64,000 nt of DNA from Clostridiales bacterium. Lineage in GTDB: Bacteria; Bacillota; Clostridia; Christensenellales; Aristaeellaceae. Shown here piece by piece: positions 16,716 through 24,805 of the stretch. The notes beneath the pieces were generated by a model, which saw only the letters and a list, made by a program, of their open reading frames with translations, was not told the DNA's origin and did no database searches. How positions within the stretch are numbered: position 1 is the stretch's first letter; every line of letters starts with the position of its first letter. Made by a program: the position numbers and the translations under genes. Where the stretch lies: positions 1 to 64,000 of the forward strand of contig JAAYDR010000014.1 in NCBI GenBank assembly GCA_012729115.1, read 5' to 3'.

Positions 16716-16747
16716 CAAAAATTTTTTTGAGCTAAAAAATTTTTAGC
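16716..16747. promoter_or_regulatory. Palindromic operator candidate between divergent promoters
   Basis: GCTAAAAAATTTTTAGC (16731-16747) is a perfect inverted repeat about a central A. A second imperfect one, CAAAAATTTTTTTG (16716-16729), abuts it. They fill the space between the -35 boxes of the dpaL and regulator promoters, where one bound protein could control both. The adjacent YheO-type regulator is the likely ligand of this site. Confidence 0.6.
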
Positions 16748-16748
16748 A

Positions 16749-16777
16749 TTGTACCCGGGCTGCTTCTGCGGTATAAT
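16749..16777 (+). promoter_or_regulatory. Promoter of the YheO-type regulator gene
   Basis: TTGTAC (16749-16754) and TATAAT (16772-16777) with 17-bp spacing. The -35 box touches the palindrome, which suggests autoregulation. Confidence 0.75.
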
Positions 16778-16838
16778 CATGGCATGCCATTTGCGCCCAC
16801 ACGCTTCTATTCTCACCAGAAAGGTGGAAGAATAACGC

Positions 16839-17471
16839 ATGAATGAATTTCAGCTTGCCTTTTTGAAGCAGCTGACCCGGGGTTTGGCCGCGCAGTTTGG
16901 CGAAAACTGCGAGGTGGTCCTGCACGATTTTAACAAGGATCACCTGGACCAGACCATCGTCGCCATTGAAAACGGGCATGTAACCCACCGCCAGCTGGGG
17001 GACGGTCCTTCCCACGCCGTGCTCCAGGGCCTGAAAAACCCCCAGGAGCTGTCCGACCACCTCAACTACCTCACCCGCACCCAGGACGGGCGAATCCTCA
17101 AGTCCAGCACCATCTACATCCGGGATGAGGAAGGCCAGGTGGTGGGCCTCTTTGCCATCAACTACGACATCACCCACCTGCTCATGGTGGAAAACGCCCT
17201 GCGCCCCCTCATCAGCGCCCAGGGGGAGGACAAGGAGCCCGAAGCCATCGTCCAGAATGTCAACGACCTGCTGGACGAGCTGATCGCCCAATCCGTACGG
17301 GTGGTGGGCAAGCCCGTTGCGCTGATGACCAAAGAGGATAAAATCAAAGCCATCCAGTTCTTAAACGGCACCGGCGCGTTTTTGATCACCAAGTCCGGGG
17401 ACAAGGTGAGCCGGTATTTTGGCATTTCCAAGTATACCCTGTACAACTACATCGGGTCGGAGGGAACCTGA
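16839..17471 (+). CDS. YheO/DauR-type PAS-HTH transcriptional regulator
   Basis: A 210-residue regulator. Residues ~1-120 form a YheO-like PAS ligand-sensing domain (QFGENCEVVLHDF, then GLFAINYDIT). Residues ~150-208 form the DNA-binding HTH of the DauR class, ending SKYTLYNYIGS. Relatives control amino-acid and purine-linked catabolic genes in response to small ligands. It is divergent from dpaL with a shared 206-bp control region, so it most likely senses a purine-pathway intermediate and acts on the palindrome at 16731-16747. AAAGGTGGAAG precedes the ATG. Confidence 0.85.
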   Translation: MNEFQLAFLKQLTRGLAAQFGENCEVVLHDFNKDHLDQTIVAIENGHVTHRQLGDGPSHAVLQGLKNPQELSDHLNYLTRTQDGRILKSSTIYIRDEEGQVVGLFAINYDITHLLMVENALRPLISAQGEDKEPEAIVQNVNDLLDELIAQSVRVVGKPVALMTKEDKIKAIQFLNGTGAFLITKSGDKVSRYFGISKYTLYNYIGSEGT

Positions 17472-17492
17472 CGGCGATAATTCACCCCTGCT

Positions 17493-18092
17493 TTATCCTT
17501 TTACAAACACCCGCTCCCGAATGTCCATGAATTTCTTCGCCTTCGCGGGCGCCGTCACCGTACCAAAGGGCATCTGGGCAATCAGCTTCCAGCCCTGGGG
17601 CAGTCCCCACCGTTCCTTCACCTGCTGATCGATCAGCGGGTTGTAGTGCTGCAGGCTGGCGCCCAGGCCTTCGTTCTCCAGGGCTGTCCAAATCAGGATC
17701 TGCACCATCCCCGCATGATGCATGGAATAGACCGGGAAGGTCTGGGCAAAGACGGGATAGTCCTTTTGCAGCTTCTCCACCGTGTCCTGATCCTCAAAAA
17801 ACAGCAGTGAACCATAGGCGGCGGCAAAGCCGCCGATTTTGTTTTCCGTTGTTTTGAATGACTCCGGGGGTACGATGCCCCGCAGGGTCTCCAGCACGAT
17901 GTTCCACAGTGCCTTGTGCTCCTCCCCCCGAAGGATCACCACCCGGCTGGTCTGGGAGTGGTAGGAGGAGGGGGCGTGCTTTAACACAGTTTCCACAATC
18001 TCCTGAATCCGTTCATCGGAAATGGGGCTCTCAGCTGAAAGGGCATACTGGCTGCGGCGGTTTTCGACAGCTTCCAAAAAGGTCCTTTTCAT
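17493..18092 (-). CDS. Nitroreductase family protein (Frm2/Hbn1-like)
   Basis: A 199-residue FMN-dependent NAD(P)H oxidoreductase. The N-terminal ENRRSQYAL, the APSSYHSQTSRVVIL segment that binds FMN phosphate, and ENEGLGASLQHYN in the C-terminal half fit the subgroup of fungal Frm2/Hbn1 and bacterial homologues rather than the NfsA/NfsB groups. The physiological substrate is unknown; these enzymes reduce nitro-compounds or quinones in vitro. It is a single-gene unit with its own promoter (18126-18154), and AAGGAGACCCACC precedes the ATG. It is convergent with the YheO-type regulator with only 21 nt between stops. Confidence 0.88.
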   Translation of the reverse strand: MKRTFLEAVENRRSQYALSAESPISDERIQEIVETVLKHAPSSYHSQTSRVVILRGEEHKALWNIVLETLRGIVPPESFKTTENKIGGFAAAYGSLLFFEDQDTVEKLQKDYPVFAQTFPVYSMHHAGMVQILIWTALENEGLGASLQHYNPLIDQQVKERWGLPQGWKLIAQMPFGTVTAPAKAKKFMDIRERVFVKG

Positions 18093-18125
18093 GGTGGGTC
18101 TCCTTCCCTGTGGGTACTTTTCTAT

Positions 18126-18154
18126 ATTGTACCACTTGGGAAGGAAAAGTGAAA
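18126..18154 (-). promoter_or_regulatory. Promoter of the nitroreductase gene
   Basis: Minus-strand TTTCAC (18154-18149) and TACAAT (18131-18126), 17 bp apart, ~35 nt upstream of the start codon. Confidence 0.55.
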
Positions 18155-18182
18155 CAGAGGTGTCTTTGTCTCTGGGGTGCGT

Positions 18183-18212
18183 AAAAAAGTCCCCACAGGC
18201 TTGTGTGGGGAC
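18183..18212 (-). terminator. Intrinsic terminator of the uronate operon
   Basis: On the minus strand GTCCCCACA and TGTGGGGAC form a 9-bp stem followed by TTTTTT, just after the kduD stop. Confidence 0.9.
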
Positions 18213-18230
18213 CTTATCTGGGGAAGGCGG

Positions 18231-19028
18231 TCAGGGCTGCTTGCCGATATAGGCAAGAATGCCGCCGTCCACGTACAGAATGTGACCGTTGACGAAGTTT
18301 GACGCATCGCTGGCCAAAAATACGGCGGGACCCATCAGGTCTTCCGGGGTGCCCCAGCGGTTGGCAGGAGTCTTGGCCAGGATGAAGCTGTCAAAGGGAT
18401 GAGGGTTCCCGTCAGATTGTTTTTCGCGCAGGGGAGCGGTTTGCGGTGTGGCGATGTAGCCTGGGCCCAGGCCGTTGCACTGGATGTTATACGAACCATA
18501 CTCGGACGCAATGTTCCGTGTGAGCATCTTCAGACCGCCCTTGGCCGCTGCATAAGCGCTAACTGTCTCCCGACCAAGTTCGCTCATCATGGAGCAGATG
18601 TTGATGATCTTTCCTCCACCCTTTCGTATCATGCCGGGGATCACCATCTTGGCGCAAATGAAAGGCGCATTTAAATCCACATCGATCACCATGCGGAACT
18701 CCGCGGCACTCATTTCCGTCATGGGAATCCGGCGGATGATGCCGGCGTTGTTTACCAAAATGTCAATGACGCCCACCTCTTGGGTGATCTGCGCCACTAG
18801 GGATGCCACCTCATCCTCATGGGTCACGTCGCATACATAACCCCTGGCCTGGATGCCCACCTGATGGTAGGCTTCCAGGCCCTTGTCCACCAACTCCCGG
18901 TTGATATCATTAAAAACAACCGCAGCCCCGCACTGGGCATAGGCCTTTGCAATGGCAAAGCCAATGCCGTAGCTGGCCCCGGTGATCCAGGCAACCTTTC
19001 CCTGGAGACTGAAAGCATTCAGTGTCAT
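18231..19028 (-). CDS. kduD: SDR oxidoreductase, 2-deoxy-D-gluconate 3-dehydrogenase / gluconate 5-dehydrogenase type
   Basis: A 265-residue classical short-chain dehydrogenase: cofactor loop TGASYGIG, NNAG, catalytic Ser and YAAAK (in SAYAAAKGG). Asp in FNDIN after beta-2 suggests NAD+. Next to kduI it most likely reduces 3-deoxy-D-glycero-2,5-hexodiulosonate to 2-keto-3-deoxygluconate in pectin/uronate breakdown. Sequence alone does not separate this from gluconate 5-dehydrogenase, so the call rests on context. It is the last gene of a six-gene minus-strand operon, 19 nt after kduI, followed by a terminator. Confidence 0.85.
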   Translation of the reverse strand: MTLNAFSLQGKVAWITGASYGIGFAIAKAYAQCGAAVVFNDINRELVDKGLEAYHQVGIQARGYVCDVTHEDEVASLVAQITQEVGVIDILVNNAGIIRRIPMTEMSAAEFRMVIDVDLNAPFICAKMVIPGMIRKGGGKIINICSMMSELGRETVSAYAAAKGGLKMLTRNIASEYGSYNIQCNGLGPGYIATPQTAPLREKQSDGNPHPFDSFILAKTPANRWGTPEDLMGPAVFLASDASNFVNGHILYVDGGILAYIGKQP

Positions 19029-19047
19029 GAAACCATCCTCTCCTTAG

Positions 19048-19890
19048 TTAACGAAGATCCATGGTGGAAATGCCGTCCATGTCATCAAATGCTTGGTTTT
19101 CACCGCCCATAGCCCAGATGAATGTATAGCTGGCCGTGCCCACCCCCGCGTGGATACTCCAGGACGGGCTGATGACAGCCTGCTCATTTTGCATCACGAT
19201 ATGACGGGTCTCCCGCCCTTGGCCCATGATATGGAACACCACGTTGTCCTGGGGAATGTCAAAGTAACAGTAGATTTCCATGCGGCGTTCATGGGTGTGA
19301 ACGGGCATGGTGTTCCACACGCTCCCTTCTTCCAGTACAGTCAGGCCCATAGATAGCTGGCAGGTCTTGAGCACGTCTGGATGGATGAATTGGTTGATCA
19401 CCCGTTTATTGCTGGTTTCCAAGCTTCCCACGGGCCGTTTGACCGCTTCCTGGAGGGTGATGAGCCTGTTTTCATAGGCAGTGTGGGCAGGAGCCGAGAC
19501 CATGTAGAACTTTGCGGGGTTTCCGGCATCTTTGGAGGTGAAGGTGACTACCCGGTTGCCTCTGGTTAAGTACAGGCAATCCTTGCGGCCCATCGGGTAA
19601 ATCTTTCCGTCTGCGGTGATATGGCCTTCCCCGCCCAGATTGAAGATTCCAATTTCTCGACGCTCCAGGAAATAGTGTGTACCGAAGCTCTTCCAGATGT
19701 CGATGCCATGGTGAATGGGAAGCGGCTCCTGAAGCGGCATACAGCCCATGGCGACCATACGGTCCACATGGCAGTACACACAGGTCAGCTCACCGGGGAC
19801 AAACAGCTTCTGGATCAAAAACTCTTGGCGGATCTCCTCGGTGGTATAACGCATGAAGTCACGCTGATTCGCACTGTAGCGAATATCCAC
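19048..19890 (-). CDS. kduI: 5-dehydro-4-deoxy-D-glucuronate isomerase
   Basis: A 280-residue cupin-fold isomerase of normal length. It converts 4-deoxy-L-threo-5-hexosulose uronate, from pectin or glycosaminoglycan lyases, into the KduD substrate. The histidine-rich metal site is visible in MPVHTHERRMEIYCYF and SWSIHAGVG. The DctQ stop is one base before its reading frame ends, and kduD follows by 19 nt, so all are co-transcribed. GGAGGTGCTCTAGAG precedes the start codon. Confidence 0.95.
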   Translation of the reverse strand: MDIRYSANQRDFMRYTTEEIRQEFLIQKLFVPGELTCVYCHVDRMVAMGCMPLQEPLPIHHGIDIWKSFGTHYFLERREIGIFNLGGEGHITADGKIYPMGRKDCLYLTRGNRVVTFTSKDAGNPAKFYMVSAPAHTAYENRLITLQEAVKRPVGSLETSNKRVINQFIHPDVLKTCQLSMGLTVLEEGSVWNTMPVHTHERRMEIYCYFDIPQDNVVFHIMGQGRETRHIVMQNEQAVISPSWSIHAGVGTASYTFIWAMGGENQAFDDMDGISTMDLR

Positions 19891-19891
19891 T

Positions 19892-20425
19892 CTAGAGCAC
19901 CTCCTTTGCTACAGGTGCTTCAAATTTGGGACGAAGAGCACTGCGGATGTTTTGAAGCATATACGTGCCCTCATACAGGCTCATAAAAAGGGTGTTGAAG
20001 GGGATGGAAAGATACAGAACCCGCATGGGTATTCTGAGCACAGGGGTATGCTGCGTTGCCATCACCATCAGATGACATCCGTAGTAACACAAACACACAT
20101 AAAAAACAAGCGATAGAATGCCGATTACAGCGTTATACCAGTAACCCGCACGAGTTCCTTTCAGCTTATCGGGCAACAGTGTCACGGCAAAGTGATCCTT
20201 TTGCTGCACGAGGATGGTAGCGGCCAACATGATCATCCAGACAGTACACAGCTGGACAATTTCATCAAACCAGCCCATGGAAAAGTTGGGGAATGCTGAC
20301 AGAAGGGGAACCAACCTGAAAAACACGTTGGCCAATAAGATGAGAAACAGGCATACCGCGCACGCGATGCAAAGGAGGGTCACTGCCTTGATGAATCCCG
20401 CCTCAAGCTTTTTGAATGCATTCAT
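19892..20425 (-). CDS. dctQ: TRAP transporter small permease (DctQ)
   Basis: A 177-residue membrane protein with four predicted hydrophobic segments and the DctQ pattern (LLANVFFRLVP, then GWFDEIVQLCTVWMIMLAA). It is the small integral partner of the DctM permease in a sodium-driven TRAP importer. The start at 20425 follows GTAGGAGGAAACGTC; the longer frame to 20572 overlaps dctM. The neighbours point to a uronate or oligo-uronate substrate. Confidence 0.9.
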   Translation of the reverse strand: MNAFKKLEAGFIKAVTLLCIACAVCLFLILLANVFFRLVPLLSAFPNFSMGWFDEIVQLCTVWMIMLAATILVQQKDHFAVTLLPDKLKGTRAGYWYNAVIGILSLVFYVCLCYYGCHLMVMATQHTPVLRIPMRVLYLSIPFNTLFMSLYEGTYMLQNIRSALRPKFEAPVAKEVL

Positions 20426-20436
20426 GACGTTTCCTC

Positions 20437-21726
20437 CTACATGAATAAGTTGGGGACGATTAGGCTCAGCGGTGGCCAGAACATCGAAATCAGCAGGATG
20501 ATGAAGATACCCAACACATAAGGAAGAACCGTCTTGGACAAATCCACGAGACTTACCTTGCTGATGCTGCATACGGCGTATAGGCTCATGCCTACCGGCG
20601 GCGTCAGCAGGCCAATCATACTGGCCAGAATCATGACCACGCCAAACTGGACCAAGTCCATCCCCATCATATTGACAATAGGTAGGAATACTGGCGTTGC
20701 GATGAGAATGACCGCTACGCCTTCCACAAAGCAGCCAAGGATCAGCAAAATGGCAATGATCAGCAGCTTGATTACCACAGGATCGTTGGTCAAGGACATG
20801 ATTCCGTCGATGACCATGGCAGGGATACGCTGATGGGTGAGGAAATAGGCCAGGAAGTTGGCGATGGCGATGATGAACAGCGTTTTGGCAGATTGCAAAA
20901 TGCTGGTTTTGATTACCTCCAGCAATTCCTTGCCATTCATCGTCTTATAGACCACACCGCCCAGAATCAGCGCGTACAGGCACGCCACTGTGGCCGCTTC
21001 TGTGGGGGTAAAGAAACCGCCCCAAATGCCGCCGATAATGATAACCACGGTAAACAGGGAGGGCAGGGCACGCCAGAAGTACTTGATGCGTAGCTTCCAG
21101 GGCATCTTGGGCTGGACGGGATACTTGCGCTTTTTGCTGATAAAATATACGGCAATTGCCATGGCCACAGCCATCAGCAGCCCAGGCAGAAAACCGGCCA
21201 TAAAGAGGGACCCTACGGAAACGCTTGTTACGGAAGCGTACACCACAAAAGGGATGCTGGGGGGAATTACTGGGCCGATGGTGGAGGAGGCTGCGGTGAT
21301 ACCTGCCGAGAATGTATCGTCAAAGCCCGCGTCGTGCATCGCCTTCATTTCGATCACGCCCAGGCCGGCCGCGTCCGCAACAGCAGCACCGCTCATGCCG
21401 GAAAAAATCACACTGGAGAGGATGTTGACCTGCCCAAGGCCGCCAGGCCAGTGGCCGCAGCAGGCCTGCGCAAAGTCAAAGATGCGGGTGGTGATTCCTC
21501 CGCTGTTCATCAGGTTTCCCGCCAGGATGAAAAAAGGAATGGCGAGCATTGTAAAGCTGGTCATACCGGAAAAGATTCTCTGTGCCATAACGGCTAAAAA
21601 GTTACCCTCACCCAGAAAAGCAAAGGCTCCGGCTGATACCAGGCCCATGGAAGCGCCTACAGGTACCCCCACCAGCATTAGTGCGATCAAAAGAAAGCAA
21701 ATCGTTGCTGCCAGCACCGTTACCAC
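20437..21726 (-). CDS. dctM: TRAP transporter large permease (DctM)
   Basis: A 429-residue, ~12-segment membrane protein of the DctM family, with the typical SSTIGPVIPPSIPFVVYA and GLLTPPVGMSLYAV stretches. It is the ion-coupled translocation subunit. The start is GTG at 21726, preceded by a modest AAGAAAGAA site. It is separated from dctP by a strong hairpin (21762-21800) that probably lowers permease relative to binding-protein expression. Confidence 0.95.
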   Translation of the reverse strand: MVTVLAATICFLLIALMLVGVPVGASMGLVSAGAFAFLGEGNFLAVMAQRIFSGMTSFTMLAIPFFILAGNLMNSGGITTRIFDFAQACCGHWPGGLGQVNILSSVIFSGMSGAAVADAAGLGVIEMKAMHDAGFDDTFSAGITAASSTIGPVIPPSIPFVVYASVTSVSVGSLFMAGFLPGLLMAVAMAIAVYFISKKRKYPVQPKMPWKLRIKYFWRALPSLFTVVIIIGGIWGGFFTPTEAATVACLYALILGGVVYKTMNGKELLEVIKTSILQSAKTLFIIAIANFLAYFLTHQRIPAMVIDGIMSLTNDPVVIKLLIIAILLILGCFVEGVAVILIATPVFLPIVNMMGMDLVQFGVVMILASMIGLLTPPVGMSLYAVCSISKVSLVDLSKTVLPYVLGIFIILLISMFWPPLSLIVPNLFM

Positions 21727-21761
21727 TTCTTTCTTGCATGATATAAGTTCGCTGTTGATTC

Positions 21762-21800
21762 AAAAAGGGGAGCGATGGAAACCATCTCCACCGCTCCCCT
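21762..21800 (-). terminator. Intercistronic terminator/attenuator between dctP and dctM
   Basis: On the minus strand, AGGGGAGCGG...ATGG pairs with CCATCGCTCCCCT, followed by TTTTT. It lies directly downstream of the binding-protein gene, so only part of the transcripts would read through into the permeases. Confidence 0.85.
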
Positions 21801-21836
21801 CGTGCTGTTGAAGGAAGGGCTTCCTTCTCTAGCACG

Positions 21837-22829
21837 TCAGTTGGCTTTGCACTCCTCCACCATGGCCAGGAACTCATCGATGATGGCGGGATCGCCCACA
21901 TACTCCGTAATGGCTTCATAGGCAGGCCCCATGGACGCAGCGAACAGAGCCGTGTCAGGATAGGTCACTTCCATGCCCTCGGCCTCCAGCTTGGCGATGT
22001 AATCCGCATCACCGTTCTTGATCAGCTCACGCATGGTAGCGGCGGCGTTTTTGCTGGCTGTGACGAGAATTTCCTGCTGCTCGGCGGTCAGCTTATCCCA
22101 GGCGACCTTGGAAATCACCAGGTTCATTGAGTTATACACATGTTTGGTGATGGCCAGGTACTTCTGGGCCTCATAAAACTTCTGGGTGTGGATGACGGAC
22201 AGGGGGTTCTCCTGGCCATCCACCACGCCTTGCTTGAGGGCAAGGTACAGCTCGTTGAAGGCGATGGCCTGCACCTCGGCGCCCAGAGACTCCATGGATT
22301 TGAAAATTTGGATTTCACCAGGTGTCCGGATTTTCAGCCCCTTCACGTCCTCGGGCACGTTGACAGGCCGTTTGGAATTGGTAAGGCAGCGGAAGCCATA
22401 GTCCCAGCTACCGATGAACACAAGGCCCTGATCCAGCAGCTCATCCTTGATCCAGCTGTAGAAGGGGCCGTCCAGCACCTCATATGCCAGTTCGTAGCTG
22501 TCAAACACGAAGGGCAGCATGACCGTGGCGAACTTCTTGGAGTACTTGTCCAAAGAACCCTGGGTTCCCAAGGACATATCCACAACGCCCAGGATGTTCT
22601 GCTCCAGAATGGAGGCAGGGTCGCCCAACTCGTTGTTGGGATAGACTTCGACCTTGATTTCACCATTGGTCTTATCAGCCAGCTCATCGGCAAATTGCTG
22701 GGCAGCGATTCCGCCCGGATGGGTATCGGTCGCGTAGTGGGCAAGGCGCAGAACCGTTTCGGCGGTGGAAGAGGCGCACAATCCTAGACAGAGAACGAGT
22801 ACCAGCACAACACCCAGAACCTTTTTCAT
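21837..22829 (-). CDS. dctP: TRAP transporter substrate-binding protein (DctP)
   Basis: A 330-residue exported binding protein. It has an N-terminal signal (KKVLGVVLVLVLCLGLCASSTAE) with a cysteine at residue 18, so it may be a lipoprotein or simply secreted. The DctP hallmark Arg that binds the substrate carboxylate lies in LKIRTPGEIQIF, and AIAFNELYLALKQGVVDGQENP follows. It delivers an organic acid, most likely a uronate, to DctQM. A GGAGGG site precedes the ATG. Confidence 0.93.
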   Translation of the reverse strand: MKKVLGVVLVLVLCLGLCASSTAETVLRLAHYATDTHPGGIAAQQFADELADKTNGEIKVEVYPNNELGDPASILEQNILGVVDMSLGTQGSLDKYSKKFATVMLPFVFDSYELAYEVLDGPFYSWIKDELLDQGLVFIGSWDYGFRCLTNSKRPVNVPEDVKGLKIRTPGEIQIFKSMESLGAEVQAIAFNELYLALKQGVVDGQENPLSVIHTQKFYEAQKYLAITKHVYNSMNLVISKVAWDKLTAEQQEILVTASKNAAATMRELIKNGDADYIAKLEAEGMEVTYPDTALFAASMGPAYEAITEYVGDPAIIDEFLAMVEECKAN

Positions 22830-22886
22830 GTGGTTTCCCTCCTTTAGTCAAGTGGTGATAGATGGGGACATGTATCGTGAAAGCAC

Positions 22887-23348
22887 TTACTTACCCAGCG
22901 CTTTCTTGATTGCGTGAAACCATGTGTCAACCTTGGCATCCACCTTGTTTTCGGGATAACTTCCGTCCTCCCCGGGCATGGTGCCGTACTTCACCATGCG
23001 CTCTACGTGTCCTCCCTTGTCCGTCCGGGGGGGAGAAAAGATGTCGATCCCCTTAAACCCGGTTAGGGTTTTGCCGCCGTGGATACATCCACCGGGATGG
23101 ACGCATACATCTCCCGCTTCCATATGGATCTCCTGGCCGTCGACGATATGCTCCTCTGTGCCCTCCAGCATGATCAGTATCTGCTCGGCATCATGGCTGT
23201 GCAGTGGGAAGGTGGCTCCGGGAGGATTCTGAATAAAGCTGATTTGGATATTTTCGCTGAGAATGAACTGGGTTACAATGTTTTCCTTCTCCACCAAGGG
23301 GGTAAAGGGAAGGTCGTCAATGTGAAATACGTATTGCTTTTTATCCAT
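22887..23348 (-). CDS. Cupin-domain protein, possibly KdgF-like
   Basis: A 153-residue single-domain cupin. Motif 1 reads PLHSHDAEQILIMLEG, with HxH and a distant Glu/His; motif 2 reads HPGGCIHGGKTL. KdgF proteins, which linearise 4,5-unsaturated uronates upstream of KduI, are cupins of similar type and sit in such operons. This protein is ~40 residues longer at its C-terminus than KdgF, so the assignment is tentative. It is first in the operon. The start at 23348 has AAAGGCGGAAG upstream; an upstream ATG at 23372 has no site. Confidence 0.75.
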   Translation of the reverse strand: MDKKQYVFHIDDLPFTPLVEKENIVTQFILSENIQISFIQNPPGATFPLHSHDAEQILIMLEGTEEHIVDGQEIHMEAGDVCVHPGGCIHGGKTLTGFKGIDIFSPPRTDKGGHVERMVKYGTMPGEDGSYPENKVDAKVDTWFHAIKKALGK

Positions 23349-23415
23349 ATACCGCTTCCGCCTTTCGTCCATACAACTTGGGATTCAGTTTTTCAAGTAC
23401 GTACCTTGTATTGCA

Positions 23416-23444
23416 ATTATACGGTTATCTTCAATAAATGTCAA
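23416..23444 (-). promoter_or_regulatory. Promoter of the uronate catabolic operon
   Basis: Minus-strand TTGACA (23444-23439) and TATAAT (23421-23416), 17-bp spacing. CTTGTATTGCAA (23405-23416, plus strand) overlaps the -10 side and resembles half of the nearby CTTGTATACAAG palindrome. Confidence 0.85.
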
Positions 23445-23720
23445 CATAAAAAATGCAAGATATATTATATAAAATAACCAAATTCTTATCAAAAATGTAA
23501 TGCATGTACATCAAGATCATCTGAACTTCAAATTGAATACATAAAAAAATTTATTGAAATTTGTAAGTAATGCCAATATAAAATGTATTGAGGACCATTT
23601 TCTTGTATACAAGATAATCGATTGGAAATCTGACCAGAAAGACTTTTAGATGTCATCACTTTTCTTTCATCAGGAGAATAAATATAAGATTTGACAAGAT
23701 ACATCCCCCATAGGCAGATA
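23445..23720. promoter_or_regulatory. AT-rich divergent intergenic region with operator palindrome
   Basis: This stretch between the uronate operon and its regulator carries no gene. It is much more AT-rich than its surroundings. The one clear signal is the perfect 12-bp palindrome CTTGTATACAAG at 23602-23613, which fits the GT-N-AC core of FadR-subfamily GntR operators. Confidence 0.6.
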
Positions 23721-23760
23721 TTGACAAGGCCGGATGAAATGGTATAATGACTTGTATACA
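23721..23760 (+). promoter_or_regulatory. Promoter and downstream operator of the FCD regulator
   Basis: TTGACA (23721-23726) and TATAAT (23743-23748) with 16-bp spacing. Immediately downstream CTTGTATACA (23751-23760) repeats the core of the 23602 palindrome and would cover the transcription start, suggesting autorepression. Confidence 0.7.
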
Positions 23761-23785
23761 TATGATGCGAAGGAGTGAATGTGCG

Positions 23786-24646
23786 TTGGAGCCAGTGCGA
23801 CCGCTGGAGGACGCCGCCTTACCACAGCCCGAGGAGGTAGCGTTCCGCCACACCTTTTCTACTGAGGACATTTACCATATGCTCCGGCATGAGATCATGA
23901 TCCTAGCGCTTAAGCCCGGTGAGCTTATCAGCGAAAACGAGATCAGCGAACGCTTCAATGTATCCCGTACGCCCATCAGAAGCGTGATAGAGCGCCTGCG
24001 TCTGGAAGGTCTTGTCACGGTGATCCCAAGAAAAGGGACCTTTGTACAAACGATCGATCTCGATTTTGCCGAACAGATCATCTACATGCGCATCCAGGTA
24101 GAACTTGGCGTGATGCTTTACATATGCCGCCATCCCAGCGCAGCGCTCTTTGACCGCCTGGAGGAGAACCTGGCGCAGCAAAAGGAACTGATCAAGAACG
24201 ATGGGATCGACCAATCCTTTTACAGACTGGATTCCCGCTTTCACGAGATGTGTATGGCCTATTGCCAAAAATCAAAGCTGTGGCAGGTCATCCAGAACAT
24301 GAATCTGCACTATACCCGGTATCGTCATTTTGATTACAGCACCTCATCCCAGTTCACACCGGTCTATCATACGCTGTATCGAGAGCACATGCAGTTGTTG
24401 AAATTGATGCAAAACGGTGACGAAGCCCAGTTGAACACGGCGCTGGCGGTGCATTTGTACGGTGGCTTTTTGCGCATCGGCACCCGCTTGGAAAACGAGT
24501 GTAAGAAGTACCTGTCCGAATCCGCCCGCAGCGTCCAGGACATCATCACTGACATCAATCTCTTTATTCAGGATGCACAACGCACCGCCGCCGCTAGCGC
24601 GCAGGCCCCACGCCGCAAACGGCGTACTCTATTCGCCGATATATGA
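23786..24646 (+). CDS. GntR-family (FCD subfamily) transcriptional regulator
   Basis: About 286 residues. The N-terminal winged helix is clear (HEIMILALKPGELISENEISERFNVSRTPIRSVIERLRLEGLV is the region; the recognition helix lies around NVSRTPIR). An all-helical FCD ligand domain follows, with metal/ligand residues in DSRFHEMC and HMQLLK. Such proteins repress sugar-acid pathways and release DNA on binding a catabolic intermediate. It is divergent from the kdu/TRAP operon. An ATG at 23747 overlaps the -10 box and cannot be used; I prefer TTG at 23786, which has AAGGAG ten bases upstream. ATGs at 23762/23765 remain possible. The C-terminal tail is rich in Arg/Ala. Confidence 0.85.
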   Translation: MEPVRPLEDAALPQPEEVAFRHTFSTEDIYHMLRHEIMILALKPGELISENEISERFNVSRTPIRSVIERLRLEGLVTVIPRKGTFVQTIDLDFAEQIIYMRIQVELGVMLYICRHPSAALFDRLEENLAQQKELIKNDGIDQSFYRLDSRFHEMCMAYCQKSKLWQVIQNMNLHYTRYRHFDYSTSSQFTPVYHTLYREHMQLLKLMQNGDEAQLNTALAVHLYGGFLRIGTRLENECKKYLSESARSVQDIITDINLFIQDAQRTAAASAQAPRRKRRTLFADI

Positions 24647-24697
24647 AACAGGTGTCGGAGCATCCCGGGGTGGAAAAGACAGCAGAACGGAAAAGGG

Positions 24698-24728
24698 AAA
24701 AGGCCCAACTTGCCAAAGAGGGCCTTTT
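24698..24728 (+). terminator. Intrinsic terminator after the FCD regulator
   Basis: Perfect 9-bp stem AAAAGGCCC/GGGCCTTTT with a 13-nt loop and T-rich 3' side. The A-rich 5' side could also make it work on the other strand. Confidence 0.85.
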
Positions 24729-24805
24729 CCTGTATCATGGCAAAAAGGCAAAAGCAGGCAGAAAGTCCTTTCATATTCAAACCCGATACGATGGAGGAAT
24801 TCCCC

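Noticed and set aside
23747-23785. ATG at 23747 as start of the FCD regulator
   Set aside because: It overlaps the TATAAT box of the only visible promoter, so it cannot be in the mRNA.
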